Of a stretch of 64,000 nucleotides of DNA, positions 44,924 to 56,725 are shown in pieces. Source of the stretch: Blepharisma japonicum (lineage: Eukaryota > Ciliophora > Heterotrichea > Heterotrichida > Blepharismidae); the NCBI GenBank assembly GCA_949751835.1, contig CATKHK010000112.1, positions 62,001 to 126,000 of the forward strand. The letters are read 5' to 3'. Both the position numbers and the translations under genes were made by a program. Every line of letters begins with the position of its first letter. Position 1 is the stretch's first letter. The notes beneath the pieces were generated by a model. That model searched no databases and was not told the origin of the DNA. It saw only the letters and a program-made list of their open reading frames with translations.

Positions 44924-45639
44924 TAAGAAATTAACATTAATTCTTAAGTGAATTGGTTTAAATAGTAATGCTCATTCACAGTTATTGATCACTATTATGA
45001 GCATATAGATGTTCCACTGAAACCATATAATATCAATCAAAGCTCTTATTATCAGAAGGACTGTTATTGTTTTTATTTAAATTTTGTACGCTCAAGGCAG
45101 TTACTTTTAGCATTAAGCGGATGCTTAATAAGGTTTTTTTGAAATTACTAGTCTTTAATTTAAAAGCATAGTAGAATCAGGCTTGGGGTGCTTTAAACTT
45201 GAAATAATTGTTACTCTGTCTATTAAATCAATATTTAACATAATTTTAGAGATTAAAATAGTTGATATCAAAAACTTAACAAATCTGATAAAAATTAATC
45301 AAATAAGCTATTTTGAAAGAGGTGTAATTGTTAAAGGCTGGATACTTTATATATTTATGATAATGATGAACTTAAGAATGAGCTCATAAGAATTCTTCAA
45401 ATATTTTATTGTGATTCACCCATGAGTGGTTAATTTTTTAAAGATGGAATTTTAATATAACTATGAGTAATTTAATTGTCCCTATTTATTCATCTAAATA
45501 GAGCTTCAAAATAATTATAATTTTTACATATGCCCTTAACGCTAGTCCTGCCAAGTGTTACTGCAAAAATACTACTGTAAAATTCTATATCAATCTAAAT
45601 GGAAATAATATATAAATTATGTAGAAGAAAGGTTTTGAA
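44924..45639. other. spacer upstream of the piggyBac relic
   Basis: 716 bp with no convincing gene. A ~50-codon open stretch without ATG lies at ~44975-45150 ('HYYEHIDVPLKPYNINQSS'), and a second AT-rich frame at ~45183-45389. Either could be relics. I looked for terminal inverted repeats and flanking TTAA sites of the piggyBac element here and could not pair any convincingly with the other side. Confidence 0.4.
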
Positions 45640-47211
45640 ATGGAAAGTGAGGATGGCATGATTGGGAAAGAAGCAGAAGAAGTATCCGTCTCCTCTTCTG
45701 ATGCAACTTACTCAAGTGAAGAAGATAAAAACGACGAAGATAGTGAAGAAGATACTTTCATAAAGAAATTTATCAAGAAGAGGGCTTATATCACAAAATT
45801 TAGCAGAAGAGATAATATTCCTTCAATGGATCCTCATCTAAATTTGCCTCAGTCAAATAATAAAACTCTTATATTCATATTCAGGAGTTTTTTCTATGAA
45901 GGAATCATAGATGAAATTGTAAAAAATTCGAATTCATATGCAGAAATGCAGTCAAAAGGAAATCCAAAGCAAATGACAAGAATAAAAGATATGATACCAG
46001 TCATAAGAAGAGAATTTGAAAAATGACTTGGGGATAGTTATTATGATAGGCCTAATAATAGCTCCAAAACAAACAGATTACTGGTTAACTGCGCCTCTTT
46101 ATCAAAATAAAGTAATATCTTGAATAATGAAATCTAGAAGCTTTCAAGCAATAAATCTAATGATTCACATATCATCTCATCAAGATTTTGAGGCTAGCCA
46201 GTTTTAAAAATTATAGCCTTTACTTTCAATGATTTGTAAAAATGCAAGATTAACTATTCTCTTGGAAAGTTTATTTCTATTGAACGAATCAATAATAAAG
46301 TTCAAAGGCCAACGAGCAGTACAATATATGTCAGCTAAACCCATAATATGAAGCTTCAAAGTATTTGTCCTTTGTGATTCAAATACAGGATATATGCTAA
46401 TCTTTGATATATTCCTCGTAAAACACAAAGCAATAAATATTCAGCTATTATAGTTGTACAAAAGCTTGTTGAAAGTTTTCAAGAAAATTCAAACAGATTT
46501 TATTTGTCTTTTGATCAATCCATATTTGAGTATTGATCTGTTTCCTTCCATTTCAAATATGGGCTTTGCAGCAACTAGTACAAAAAATAAGAACAGAAAA
46601 GGACTATCAATAAGCCATATCAGCAAAAGATGTAAAACACAATCTTTTTTGAAAGGAGATTTTCTGTATTACCCCTGGTATGATTAAAAGATAATATTTT
46701 TATTATCAAATATAGAGGAAACTGAATTAAAATCTATAAAGAGAGTTGAAAAAGAAAATTGATAAGCCAGTAATAGCATCTAAATATACTTTAGGAATCG
46801 GTGGAGTTGATTATTTTGACTAACTAATTCAAACTTATAATACTCATCGCAAATCAATAAAATGATAGAAATCTTGTTTCTTTTACTTTTTGATGTAGCA
46901 ATTACAAATTCTTATACAATCTACAAGTATTACGCATCAGAAGATTAGCATCAACTTTGACTCATGAAAAATTCAGACGTATATTGTCAGACCGATTAGC
47001 AAAGGATTCAGAAATGAGCCAAAAAGAGATAAAATATCTCTAGAAAAATGAATGGACAATTAAAGATGTAGTTATTGTTGAGAAAATTCAACAATTGAGA
47101 ACAAGAGAAGAAGCAGTACTGAATATTGCTGCAACAATTGCAAAAATCCAGTTCATCGAAAGTGCTTTGAGTTTCAAAAATGTAATGATATCCAATGAAT
47201 TCATAAAATAA
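45640..47211 (+). pseudogene. decayed piggyBac-family transposase
   Basis: Plus-strand sequence follows a piggyBac transposase from end to end but with frameshifts and TAA/TAG stops. In order: an acidic N-terminus, 'RSFFYEGIIDEIVKNSNSYA', after a frameshift 'IVIMIGLIIAPKQTDYW' (compare the 'MG....P...dYW' block), 'LLNESIIKFKGQRAVQYM' with 'KPIIWSFKVFVLCDSNTGYM', 'INPYLSIDLFPSISNMGFAA' with 'KNRKGLS', 'TLGIGGVDYFD', 'LFLLLFDVAITNSYTIYK' and 'LTHEKFRRILSDRLA'. The first catalytic Asp (usual D-E) is Asn and the second (usual DN) is Ile, while the third in 'GGVD' remains. It cannot be active. Known context: in Blepharisma and other ciliates, domesticated piggyBac proteins cut out germline DNA. 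Confidence 0.85.
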
Positions 47212-47397
47212 CTGCCTTATTTTAATATTTTATCATTATAAATTTTTTAGAAGGGCTAATTTAAATCACTTGCAGCTTTAACGTCTCCTGAAGTTTTTAT
47301 TCAGACTTTTAGCTGTTTTGTTATTGCTACTATTAATTCACTTTTGAAGTTATATATATTGCACACTTTAAACACTATATTATTAATCATATTAATT

Positions 47398-48087
47398 ATG
47401 TCAGACACTCTTAGGATTCACGGTACAGTATTTTCCCCGCCTACCCGAGCAGTGATGATTTTTTGCAAGATTCATAACATTCCGAATGAATTCGTCCAAG
47501 TCGATTTGTTAAAGCACGAGCAAAAGTCTCCAGAGTTTCTTGCCATTAATCCATATGGCCAAGTCCCAGCAATTTCTCATGGATCTTTTGGTCTCGGTGA
47601 AAGCAGTGCTATTATTTACTATTTAGCAGAAGCCTTTCATATAGATTCTCAATGGTTTCCAGCCGATATCCAAGCCAGAGCAAAAGTGAACGCTTCATTG
47701 CATTGGCATGATACCAATACAATCAAAGTGATTTCTACTTATACCTACAATAAAATCGTTTTGCCAAAATTCTTCCAACAACCAGCACCTTCACCTAAAA
47801 AAGTAGCAGAATTATCAGCATCATTAGAAAGTTTCCTTGCATCAATTGATGCTGTTTTGGCAAAAGAAAGATATATAGCTAGAACTGCTCAGCCAACAGT
47901 TTCTGATATTTTATTATATTGCAATCTGAGCCAGTTAGAATTGGAAAATTTTGATTTCAGCAGATATACAAACTTGGTAAGATGGAGCGAAGAAATAGGT
48001 AGAATTGATGCTGTCAGAGAAGTGCATGAGCCTGTTAGACAAGCTATAGCGAAGTGAAATGAAGAAAGCCAAAATGTGCAAGCATAA
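47398..48087 (+). CDS. glutathione S-transferase (theta-like)
   Basis: 229 residues. I chose the ATG at 47398 (MSDTLRIHG), since the upstream open stretch has no ATG. One TGA at 48055 is Trp, and the gene ends at TAA 48085. The thioredoxin-like N-terminal half has 'SPPTRAVMIFCKIHNIPNEF', 'NPYGQVPAI' with the cis-Pro, and 'LGESSAIIYYLAE' with the glutathione-gripping Glu-Ser. The C-terminal half is the helical domain with 'PTVSDILLYCNLSQL' (N-capping box). Length is normal for theta GSTs (about 230-240). It conjugates glutathione to electrophiles in the cytosol. The 'SPPTRA' site suggests a Ser-type active site as in theta enzymes. Confidence 0.9.
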
Positions 48088-48501
48088 TAAGTGATCTTAA
48101 TTATATAAACCTAATGAAATATTTTAAAGCACTCTACTCTTTATTTGCATAAATTAAATATTTCAATAAATGAGCCAAGAGCTATAGTGACTTTTAGAAG
48201 TCTAAAATTATATTAATCTAATTTTTTTACATGATTAGGATAATTTCTAAACTAATCAAAGATATTGCTATTAAATCTCGATTTAGATTAAGAATTTATT
48301 GAACTCTCAAAGAAATAAGATTATTATTCATCATAAAAATTTTGTATAAATTTTGACTGATATTATTTTACACAAATAATAGAATTAATACAGAAATTAT
48401 GCTTCAGTTTATCAATTGCAGAGAATTTACAGTCATATTTAATTCATCTACAATTTTTCTCGACAGTTCTTCATTAGAAAACCATATCAAAACAAAAATT
48501 A
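48088..48501. other. AT-rich intergenic spacer
   Basis: 414 bp between the GST stop and the next gene on the same strand. AT-rich; no gene, RNA or repeat recognised. Confidence 0.45.
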
Positions 48502-51500
48502 ATGAGAGTTTTTATAATCTTCATTACACTTCTTTCACTATCAGCTTGCTTTTCATTTGACCATAAAAATTCTCCTCTCAATCCGGGTAGAATTACATGG
48601 CCAAAAGACTCCTGAGTAAGCAATCCTATTCAAGCTTCTCAAAGCAACGCAGGCTCGATCGTAACGTTTACATTTACTTTCAGGACCAGTACCAAACTAT
48701 CTGGTGGAGTTCTCATAATAAATCTACCAAATAGCATCAGTGGAGGCCCTTTATCCATTTCTTCAGATTTTGGAGCAGATAAAGACATCTCTTTGACAAG
48801 TTCTACCACAATTACTTTGCCCCTTTCTGCTGGCAATTATGGGCCTTTTTCTCTTATAACTAGATCATCATCAACAGGAAAAATTTATGATGTAAATTAT
48901 CATTTCGGCTTTATTGCTATTAAAAGTGTAATCTCAAATTCAGTTCTTACTGTATCAAATCAGAACCCAAATCCAATGATTGGAATGAGTGACGATTTTT
49001 ATTTTACTTTTGTAATAATTAACAGCCTTTGAAAATATGATTTTATCGAAATTATCCCTGCTGTAGATTATACAGTTTCTTTATCTTTTACATGCACTTC
49101 TATTGATATTTTTAATGCAAATAATTTGGTCTATGGCCCAAATAAAGACCATAGCCTACCTTGCACATTAGCAGCAGCAAGTAGCTCGACAACTGGTCCT
49201 CAATACACTACATCATCAAGTAATAGCATTTATATTTATGGAATTTCTCAAGATGTTTTACTGTCAAGTGCCTCAACAGTCAAGATTCGTATTTCATCTT
49301 TTATATTTCCGAGATACAAAATTTTAGCAAATAATAATAACTGAATAGTCAAAATATGGCGATGGGGAACTTCAACTTTACTAGCTCAATATACAGGAAA
49401 TGGCCCAAACACTCCTTCTGAAGGTTTAATTACAATAGCATCATGGATTCCAATAAGTGATATGTCAGCTTCTGATGTTGCTTTCGGAATGACTATTTTT
49501 ACAAAGGTAGTCTTTGTAACTTCTAACGATATCCCAGCAGGTGGATATGCATAAATTATATTCAGCAATGTTGATATTTGAGAGACATGGTGGTCAGATC
49601 TTGATGGTTCTTCTTCATCATCATACAATAAATGCCACTTAATGCTGTATATAAAAGGAGCTTCATGCAGTTTTTTCAGCAATAATGACGTTAGGATATA
49701 TTTTGAAAATAGGCAGCCAGCAGGAGTTATTATGTTAGCATTATTGGCTTATTTTAATTCACATTCTCCTAGCATTTCTATGATTAGAACCAGCCAAGGA
49801 AGCTATTTCATTGACAGTACAACAGATATTTTTAGGTGGACTCTTAGCAGCACTAATCTTTTATATCAGCATTTCAAATTTCATGCATACAGAGATATAA
49901 GTAACCCGTATCCTCTTCTTGGTAATTCTGATTCTTTTATGCCTAATTATTTGAATGGAGCTGATATAAATAATGATTTATACTGAGCTTTTAAGTCAAA
50001 TATAGCGGTTACTTGATCCGTATCCACTTCTACAGTAATTCACCTTCCTCTAGCCAATTCGCTTTCATTTACTCGGCCATATATTGGGTACGACTTTTAT
50101 GGATATGAATTGGATAGTCAACTGAGATCCAGTGCACCTTTTACTTTTCTACAAAACAATAAATTTTCCAGAACAAATGACAATAAAATATTTATCTCAT
50201 TTATGATTGCTCCTACTCCAGGCAACTATTACATAGCTGCTATGCATAGGAATGTTGCTCTGCCATATGTTTCTTCTAATTTAGGCACGTTTTATGAATG
50301 CTGGGCTGTATCATTAACAGAATCTGTAAAAGAAATTGGGAGCTCAGTTTACTCTGTATTGAATAAAGATTATAATGGAGTTGATATATTTTCTATGCCA
50401 TTATGTAATGCAAATAATGAAGCAGGTATCCCACTCATGTGTGCATTTAGAGCTAAAATAATGACTATTGATTTCAGTTCTGCTGAGCCTATCTTTCAGC
50501 TTGAAATTCAAATTGATAACGGTGGCGATCTTGGAACTGGCTTAGCAGCTGGAAGCAGTATCCCATTATATTCATCATTAATCTCACCTGTGCAAGCATA
50601 TCTAGTCCAAATAACAAATCCAACTATTATTCTAATTAGAGGTTTAGGAACTCTTTGACCATGGGATCCTGCAATTAATATATTTTTGGCAATGGGAGTT
50701 TTTCCCTATTATCAATTTAAATCTATATCATCTCTCTACTATATCACAAGCATTAATCCAGATATTAAAAATTACTTATATCAGAGCACTGTTTATCCTT
50801 TTAGTTTTACGAATTATGTAACTAATCCTTTGATTTCTGGCACATCATCAAGTTCTTGAGCCATTTCGTCAGCTTCTAATTTTGCAGTCAATGACGCAAT
50901 ATTGACTACAGCTGAACTCTTTACAAATAGTTATATAGGAGTTGGACTTCCTACAGGCTTTAGAGCATTTATGCCTACAATTACATTCAGAAGCATAGAA
51001 TTATCTGAAACTTATTATGCTTCAAATAGCAATGATTATATGAATGGTGGATTTGTAATGGGGAAAAGTCATGAGACAAATTATGACAATCCAACAATGA
51101 TATCACTAGCAGTTACAGGACTCTGAGCACCTGGATATGCTGGAGTAGATCATCTATTTAATATTGTTAATTTCAATATTTTTGCCATTAATATTTATAG
51201 TGCTGGCCAATATTGCACTATTTCTGGAACAACTGCTGCCACAGGCACAGTCACAGTCACTGCAGGATCAATTACAAGTTCATCTCTAACCTGCTCTTTA
51301 TCTTCTGTCTCAGCATGTGGCCCAGACTCTGTGGATTCAACAATGACAATATCACTGGCTACTTTAAATAGCGTCCCGAAAAATGGCTTCATAACTCTTT
51401 GGCTAGATTCTTCTTGAAGTTATAATTTAAGTATTTGCACTGTTATCGGAATAAATGGTCTGGATAATAATCATTCTCCAACTTGTACAATTTCGTCAAC

Positions 51501-52059
51501 TACCTTAGTCGTCACAAGTTTTGCTGGTTTTGCACCCAAAACTCTACAAATTATAATATATCACGTACTTCCTCCAGCTTTGCCAGGCACCTATGATTGT
51601 GTCACAGCTGCTGCTACACAAGATTCAACTCAAAATTATATTGATTATGGCTCTAGTTTGACCCAAGGGATAACTCTCATAGCTGCCACTCCAGTTGGAA
51701 GCACATCTAGTATACCTGCAAGTGGTTATCCTTATTTCCAAAGATCAATTAGATCAGATATTTATTTATCTTTTTCACTTGCACAGTCACTTCCCGCTGG
51801 TGGCTATATAGATATTTTGGCAAGATTTAATTCAAAGCTCAATATATCAGATATCAGTTATTATTGCTGGACTAATATTGATTATAAAAGCTGCATATTG
51901 AATGACAACAAAATAACAATAGTTTTAGTTAAGAGTATTGCTGAGTCTGCACCTATCCAAATTTACATTGACTCTGCCCTTATTTTACCTTCATTAGTTT
52001 CTTCTTCTGAATTTCAAATTGCTGCATCTAATGAAGGCATAACGATTTCCATTATTTAA
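48502..52059 (+). pseudogene. large secreted protein with one in-frame TAA
   Basis: The frame from ATG at 48502 to TAA at 52057 covers 1185 codons and, with TGA as Trp, is broken only once, by TAA at 49552-49554 after 'DIPAGGYA'. The start is a signal peptide (MRVFIIFITLLSLSACFSF). The rest is Ser/Thr/Asn/Ile-rich, mostly beta-like, with recurring phrases 'LSGGVLIINLP', 'IPAGGYA', 'LPAGGYIDILARF' and paired Cys, which suggests repeated extracellular domains. No C-terminal membrane segment or anchor signal is obvious. I found no 15-16 nt intron that removes the TAA. Either it is a recent null allele, or one codon is misread or misassembled. Two decayed relatives lie nearby (43503, 52160). Confidence 0.7.
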
Positions 52060-52697
52060 TTAAAAATTTATTATTAAAAGGAACTAGATATTATATAAAT
52101 ATTTACAATATTTAAAATTAGTGGATTCAAATATTAATATCATGTAAACAGCTTCAATTAGTGGGGCAGATTTTTTGAGCTGACCAAGTGGTATTATAAT
52201 AATCAGGTATCTAAAAATATTTTTGGACTAATATTGATTATAGTGGCTGTGTGCTGAATGACCAAAAGTAGCGATAATATTATTTAAAAGCCTTGAAGAG
52301 TCTACAGCTACCCAAATTACATTGATTCTGCTCTATTTTTTCTTTTCTGTCTATATCTTTTAAATTCCAAATATACACACCTACTAATGATTCAACATTC
52401 TTATTATCTAATTTAAAATATTTTATATTTCAATTATTTAAAGTTAAATAATATGTTCAAAAATCAAGATTCGCTTTATTTCATTGAATGCAGCAGAAAT
52501 TATTAAATTACTATTGATTTTCACCAATAGTTGCTAATAATAGATTTTATTTGTACTGTTCCACTATATTTCTTATCAAGCTAAATTTTAAGGCCCCACC
52601 AAACTCATCGGATGGATCTCTAGAAATATTTCCAATGAAAATTTTTCTTTTTTAATTATAAAAGTATTTTATCAACAGTTTCATATATTAATATCTG
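52060..52697 (+). pseudogene. spacer with a C-terminal remnant of the secreted-protein family
   Basis: Within this 638-bp gap, about 52210-52325 matches the end of the 48502 gene: 'FWTNIDYSGCVLND' against 'CWTNIDYKSCILND', then 'ESTATQI' and 'IDSAL', with stops and indels. The rest is AT-rich without recognisable content. It shows that a third copy of this gene once lay here. Confidence 0.65.
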
Positions 52698-53805
52698 ATG
52701 AGCCTAAAATCTAGACTTAACGAACTTATCGACCTAAAAGAGTTTGAAGAAGCTGCACTTACCCTCCAAAGACGAGCACATGAGCTTATAGATTCAGATC
52801 TCCCATTGATTTATGATTTAGTCCAATTGTAACTTATAACTCAGGTCTCTTGAAGCCAAACAATCTGACATTGCTACCCAAATCTTAAAATCAATAGGAA
52901 AACTATCAGTCCGCTTATATCTTGATGATTTTGAATCATCCATCAAAAGCCTGCTAAGGGTTGGGACACTTGAACAAGGACTTGAAATTATGATCAGTTA
53001 CATAGATAATGGTACCATCAAAGATGCAAAATCTACACTTGCTTTTATCAAGCCAGCAATAGAAGCAGGAGGTTTTGACCAAGCTTTTAATTTGATCCTG
53101 AAGCTCAGCCATAGTAATATCCCTTTGCTTGATTCTTTTTGGGAAGTTGTTATAAAAGATTTTTTAAGAAAAGATGCTTTAACTCATACAAGTCAATGCT
53201 TTAAGATGCTAGAATACCCTTCATTAGACTCAGTTCAGCTATGGGATGAATTTTTTGATAGAGCAATTTCTCGTGGTGTTGTTGATTTAGCCTTTAATAC
53301 GACATTAGAAATATCAGTAAAAGCTCATAAAAACTCAGCAAACCGATGGTGGAATATGCTTTTAAAGAAAATTTCAGCGAATTCTTCTAGCTCAATATAT
53401 GATTTATATAGAACTATTGATCAAATATTAAGACTTGATATAGAAGCTGACGAAGAATCACTAGGACTGGCTTTTTCGAGGCTTGTAAAATCAGGAGAAT
53501 ATGGAAAAATAGTCCCACTTATAAAAGATTTGAAAAAGTCTATGACAGTATTGGTGGTTTCGAATTTAATTTCTTCACTTATAGACAAAAATATTCCAAA
53601 AGAAGCCCTAGAGACTGCAAATTTAGTAGTCCAAGGATTTTTTGGGACTTTAATTACAGTTGATAAACTGTCTCTGAGCAATGAAAAGCTAAAATGGATA
53701 GTAAAAGAGCAGCAAATCCAAATGATGAAATTTATGAAAGCTATGAAAGAAAGCTCAGGGGAAAGGAGTGAAGAAGACGCAGAAAATGAATTCATCTTTC
53801 TTTAA
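52698..53805 (+). CDS. helical-repeat protein (363 residues, one 16-nt intron)
   Basis: Exons 52698-52828 and 52845-53805. Splicing joins 'YDLVQL' to 'SLEAKQSDIATQIL' in frame; without it a TAA inside the intron would end the gene after 44 codons. The protein consists of repeated helix pairs of about 30-35 residues ('AKSTLAFIKPAIEAGGFDQ', 'HTSQCFKMLEYPSLDSVQLW', 'AISRGVVDLAFNTTLEIS', 'AFSRLVKSGEYGKIVPLIKD'), resembling PPR/TPR-like solenoids, but spacing is irregular and I do not assign a family. No targeting signal is clear. The C-terminus is acidic. Confidence 0.75.
52829..52844 (+). other. 16-nt intron in the helical-repeat gene
   Basis: GTAACTTATAACTCAG; it splits the TTG (Leu) codon of 'VQL' after its second base (TT|G), so it is phase 2. 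It contains the TAA that would otherwise end the frame. Confidence 0.88.
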
Positions 53806-53863
53806 TATCCCAAAATCTCTCTATTAATAAATCTTATTTATATTAAATAAATAATTGTTAAAA

Positions 53864-56026
53864 ATGGAAGAAAAGAAACTTTTTGAGTTACGGTTAGAAT
53901 TGAAAGATGTGACTGGAGCGCCAAATGGCAAAACAGTCTTAAAGATTGAACTAGGAGAGGTTAAAGAACAAATTGAGGGAAAAGGTGTAATAACGGCCAA
54001 GCTCGATGACGTTGCTATTGAGACCAAACTTTCATTGTCCCTGCATCAAGGCGACAAACTGTTAGGAAGCTCCAATGTATCTCTGGGAACCTTGTTTGGT
54101 AAAGGACTGATTGGAACAGTTGAAAAATGGTTCAGGCTTAAAAAAGACACAGAAACCACCAATTTAAAACTCAAAATCGGAGCCACGCTTGGCCGCAACG
54201 ACAAAAAAATCCCGAAAATAATAACTCCAGTTAGCTCTCACTCTAGGAGATCAAGCAAAGCTTATAAAGAAGCCAAATGTCCTTACCTTGATAAACTTTC
54301 CCACAGCAAAGACGCACCCAGGGATACGTTAGACGAGATCTGAAAAATTAGAAAAATCTCTGGAGAAATAGACCAATCCAATTTTATTAGAATTTCCTTA
54401 GAACCAGACTCTCCTGCAAAAATTGAAGCAGGAGAAGCTGAGTTCACAAACCCTAGACTTGACGAAATCACTATAGAAAAGCTCCAAACTTACAGTGGCT
54501 CCCAGCTAAAACAAATAGTAAAATCTCTCTGTGAAGAAGCTAGACACCTAAGTGTAATTGCATCCCAGCTTCCTGCAATGCGTGAAAACTTGACCCAAAA
54601 TATCGAAAAACGAAGAAATTTAGAAATTAGCTCACAAAATGAGACAGAAAGCCGAAAAGAGCAATGAACTGCTAAAGAAATAGAGCTTCATGAGTTACAG
54701 AAGAAGAAAAAAGAGCTTGCCACCCTTTTAATAGAAAAACAAGAAAATGCGAGAAAGCTAGAAAGTGAGCTGGATGGGTTGAAAGCCCAAAGTGGCGATT
54801 TAAAGCGAGAAAATTTAAGACTTGAAGCTGAAAAAATGTATAGAGAAGACGTTAGACAAGAATTAGAAGAATTCGAAATTTTAGCTAGAGAGACTGAAGA
54901 AAGAAAAGATGAACTCAAAGCAAAAATAGATCAAGCCCATCAAGAATTGAACGAAGCCCATCAGAGAAATGCCAACCAAATCAGCCATCTTAATGAAGAA
55001 AAAAATCTCATCAAGGCTAAACTTGGTGAAGTTTCTGCGAATTTTGACCAAATTTCTAAAAAAAATAATGAGCTAAAAAACCAGCTAAATTCGCTTAAGG
55101 CAAAGCTAGAAAACCATGATGAGCTAGAGCAGACCAATAAAAACGCCCTAACAAGCTTCCATTTAGAGTCCACAAAGCGAGATGAAATACAAGACAAGCT
55201 CAGCATACTAGTAGAGCAGCTCCGACACCAGTCAGAAGAGCTTAAAACAAGACAAGAAAGCTTGCTTTCTGCAAAACAAGAGCTTTCTCAGTCTCTTTCT
55301 GCTATAGAATCTACCATTGAAGCCAAAGAACAAGAAATTATTGAACTTAGACGTCAGCTTTTCCAGTCTTCCTGCAAGAAAGTCACCCTTGAACAAGTTT
55401 GCTGCATCCGTGCTGACCTTTCTCAGATGATTGAAGACTTGTCAAGGCTGCATTCTTTGCATTTAGAGTCCCGAGATGCCGTTTTACGTGATTTAGAAGC
55501 TGGGGCTGGATATTTGGTAAAAGAAGGCGAAAAAATCCATGAGCAAGCTGAAAAATTAGACCATCTTATTGATGCAGTGGATACTAAAGATAGCGAATTA
55601 GATGGGCTGAAAGGACAAATGGGAGAAATTAAGAAAAGAAACCCGCCATATGTCCCTGGAAAAGATGATAATATTGATATAGCATTGGCAGAATTTTTAA
55701 ATTCGAGGCAGGTGCCAGTGCCAGTGCAGTTTGTGAGGCAAGAGCCTGGAAGCTATTTGTTTGGGACCAGGAAGATTAGTATGAAGATTGAAAATAATAG
55801 GCTAATTGTCAGAATTGGAGGAGGGTTTACCGGAATTGAAGAATTTGTGGATATTTATACACCGATTGAAATAGAAAGACAAGATATAGCTGCACAGAAA
55901 AGCGGGATAATGTCAATTGGAAAAATAGTTGGCTTGAAATCACAAGATTCTGCGTCTCCGAAGCAGGCGAGGGCGATGATGGGAGTTTTTGAAAATTTAG
56001 CAAGATCACCTACAAGGAAAAAATAG
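53864..56026 (+). CDS. C2-like domain plus long coiled-coil protein (720 residues)
   Basis: ATG at 53864 (MEEKKLFELRLELKD) to TAG at 56024, with TGA read as Trp at 54341 and 54665. Residues ~5-115 look like a C2 beta-sandwich ('ELRLELKDVTGAPNGKTVLK'...'VEKWFRLKK') but without an obvious set of calcium-binding Asp residues. Residues ~200-590 are a near-continuous coiled coil. Residues ~610-700 form a small conserved region ('DIALAEFLNSRQVPVPVQFV', 'GSYLFGTRKISMKIENNR') that looks like a beta-rich domain. The layout resembles centrosomal or ciliary C2/coiled-coil proteins. A structural role is inferred, the partner is unknown. Confidence 0.78.
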
Positions 56027-56122
56027 GGTATTTATTAATATTTAAATATAAGTAAAGATACTTCAAAAAATAATTTCTTAAATAAAATATTAAATTCCAT
56101 TTTTAAATATATAATTATACTT

Positions 56123-56329
56123 ATGTGTGATAAAATACAAGAAGGAAATGAAAAGTATAATGATTCAAGGGTAATTGTGGAGAAGTCTGGTTGCGCTGGG
56201 CCTCATGATGCTCTTGATTTGTGCTTAAAAAAACACGGAAAAGATTGGAGACAATGCCAAACTGAGGTTGCAGAGCTTGGAAAATGCATGAGAATTTCAA
56301 GTATTGCTCAGCAAGAATCAAGAAGATAA
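56123..56329 (+). CDS. COA4-like twin CX9C (CHCH) protein
   Basis: 68 residues with the twin CX9C signature: 'CAGPHDALDLC' and 'CQTEVAELGKC', separated by 'LKKHGKDWRQ'. The 'DWRQCQ' stretch is typical of COA4 (CHCHD8/CMC3), an intermembrane-space factor for cytochrome c oxidase assembly; the length fits. Such proteins are imported into mitochondria and oxidised by Mia40. The start is the only ATG ahead of the motif. The gene lies 96 bp after the previous stop. Confidence 0.85.
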   Translation: MCDKIQEGNEKYNDSRVIVEKSGCAGPHDALDLCLKKHGKDWRQCQTEVAELGKCMRISSIAQQESRR

Positions 56330-56725
56330 AATAATTTAAATATTTATAAAATATAGCTTTGCAAATAACAGACACCTTGTTGAATTTATTATTTAAGATG
56401 CGTTTTTAAAGAAAGAAATGAATTCGATCATAAAAATTTTTAAAAAAATTAGCCTATGTTTTCTGAAAGCCGATCGCGTCTATTTATTACAATTCTAACT
56501 AATTAGATAATAATTTACCTAATTTAGAAATTTTTTTTGCATACTTTTGTAAATTCAAATTATAATAATTTTTGGACTTTACTCTAACCAATACATTTTA
56601 GATTTCACAAATAATTTCTTTATTTTTGTGTTTTTAGGCTTTTTATCACTTTTTCAATTTGTAGCATAATAGTTACCAATCAAAATAAAAACTTGCCATC
56701 ATAAAAGATTTATTTTGCTAAGACT
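56330..56725. other. AT-rich intergenic spacer
   Basis: 396 bp between two plus-strand genes; AT-rich, nothing recognised. Confidence 0.45.

Noticed and set aside
45183-45389. Small open frame upstream of the piggyBac relic
   Set aside because: No ATG start, AT-rich composition and low-complexity Ile/Lys content; no sign of selection.
46204-46428. Minus-strand open frame within the piggyBac region
   Set aside because: It is a shadow of the plus-strand transposase blocks, which match the family in order.
49540-49570. A tiny intron removing the in-frame TAA of the 48502 gene
   Set aside because: No GT...AG pair 15-16 nt apart around the TAA keeps the frame; the nearest AG-ended options are 17-25 nt and do not fit.
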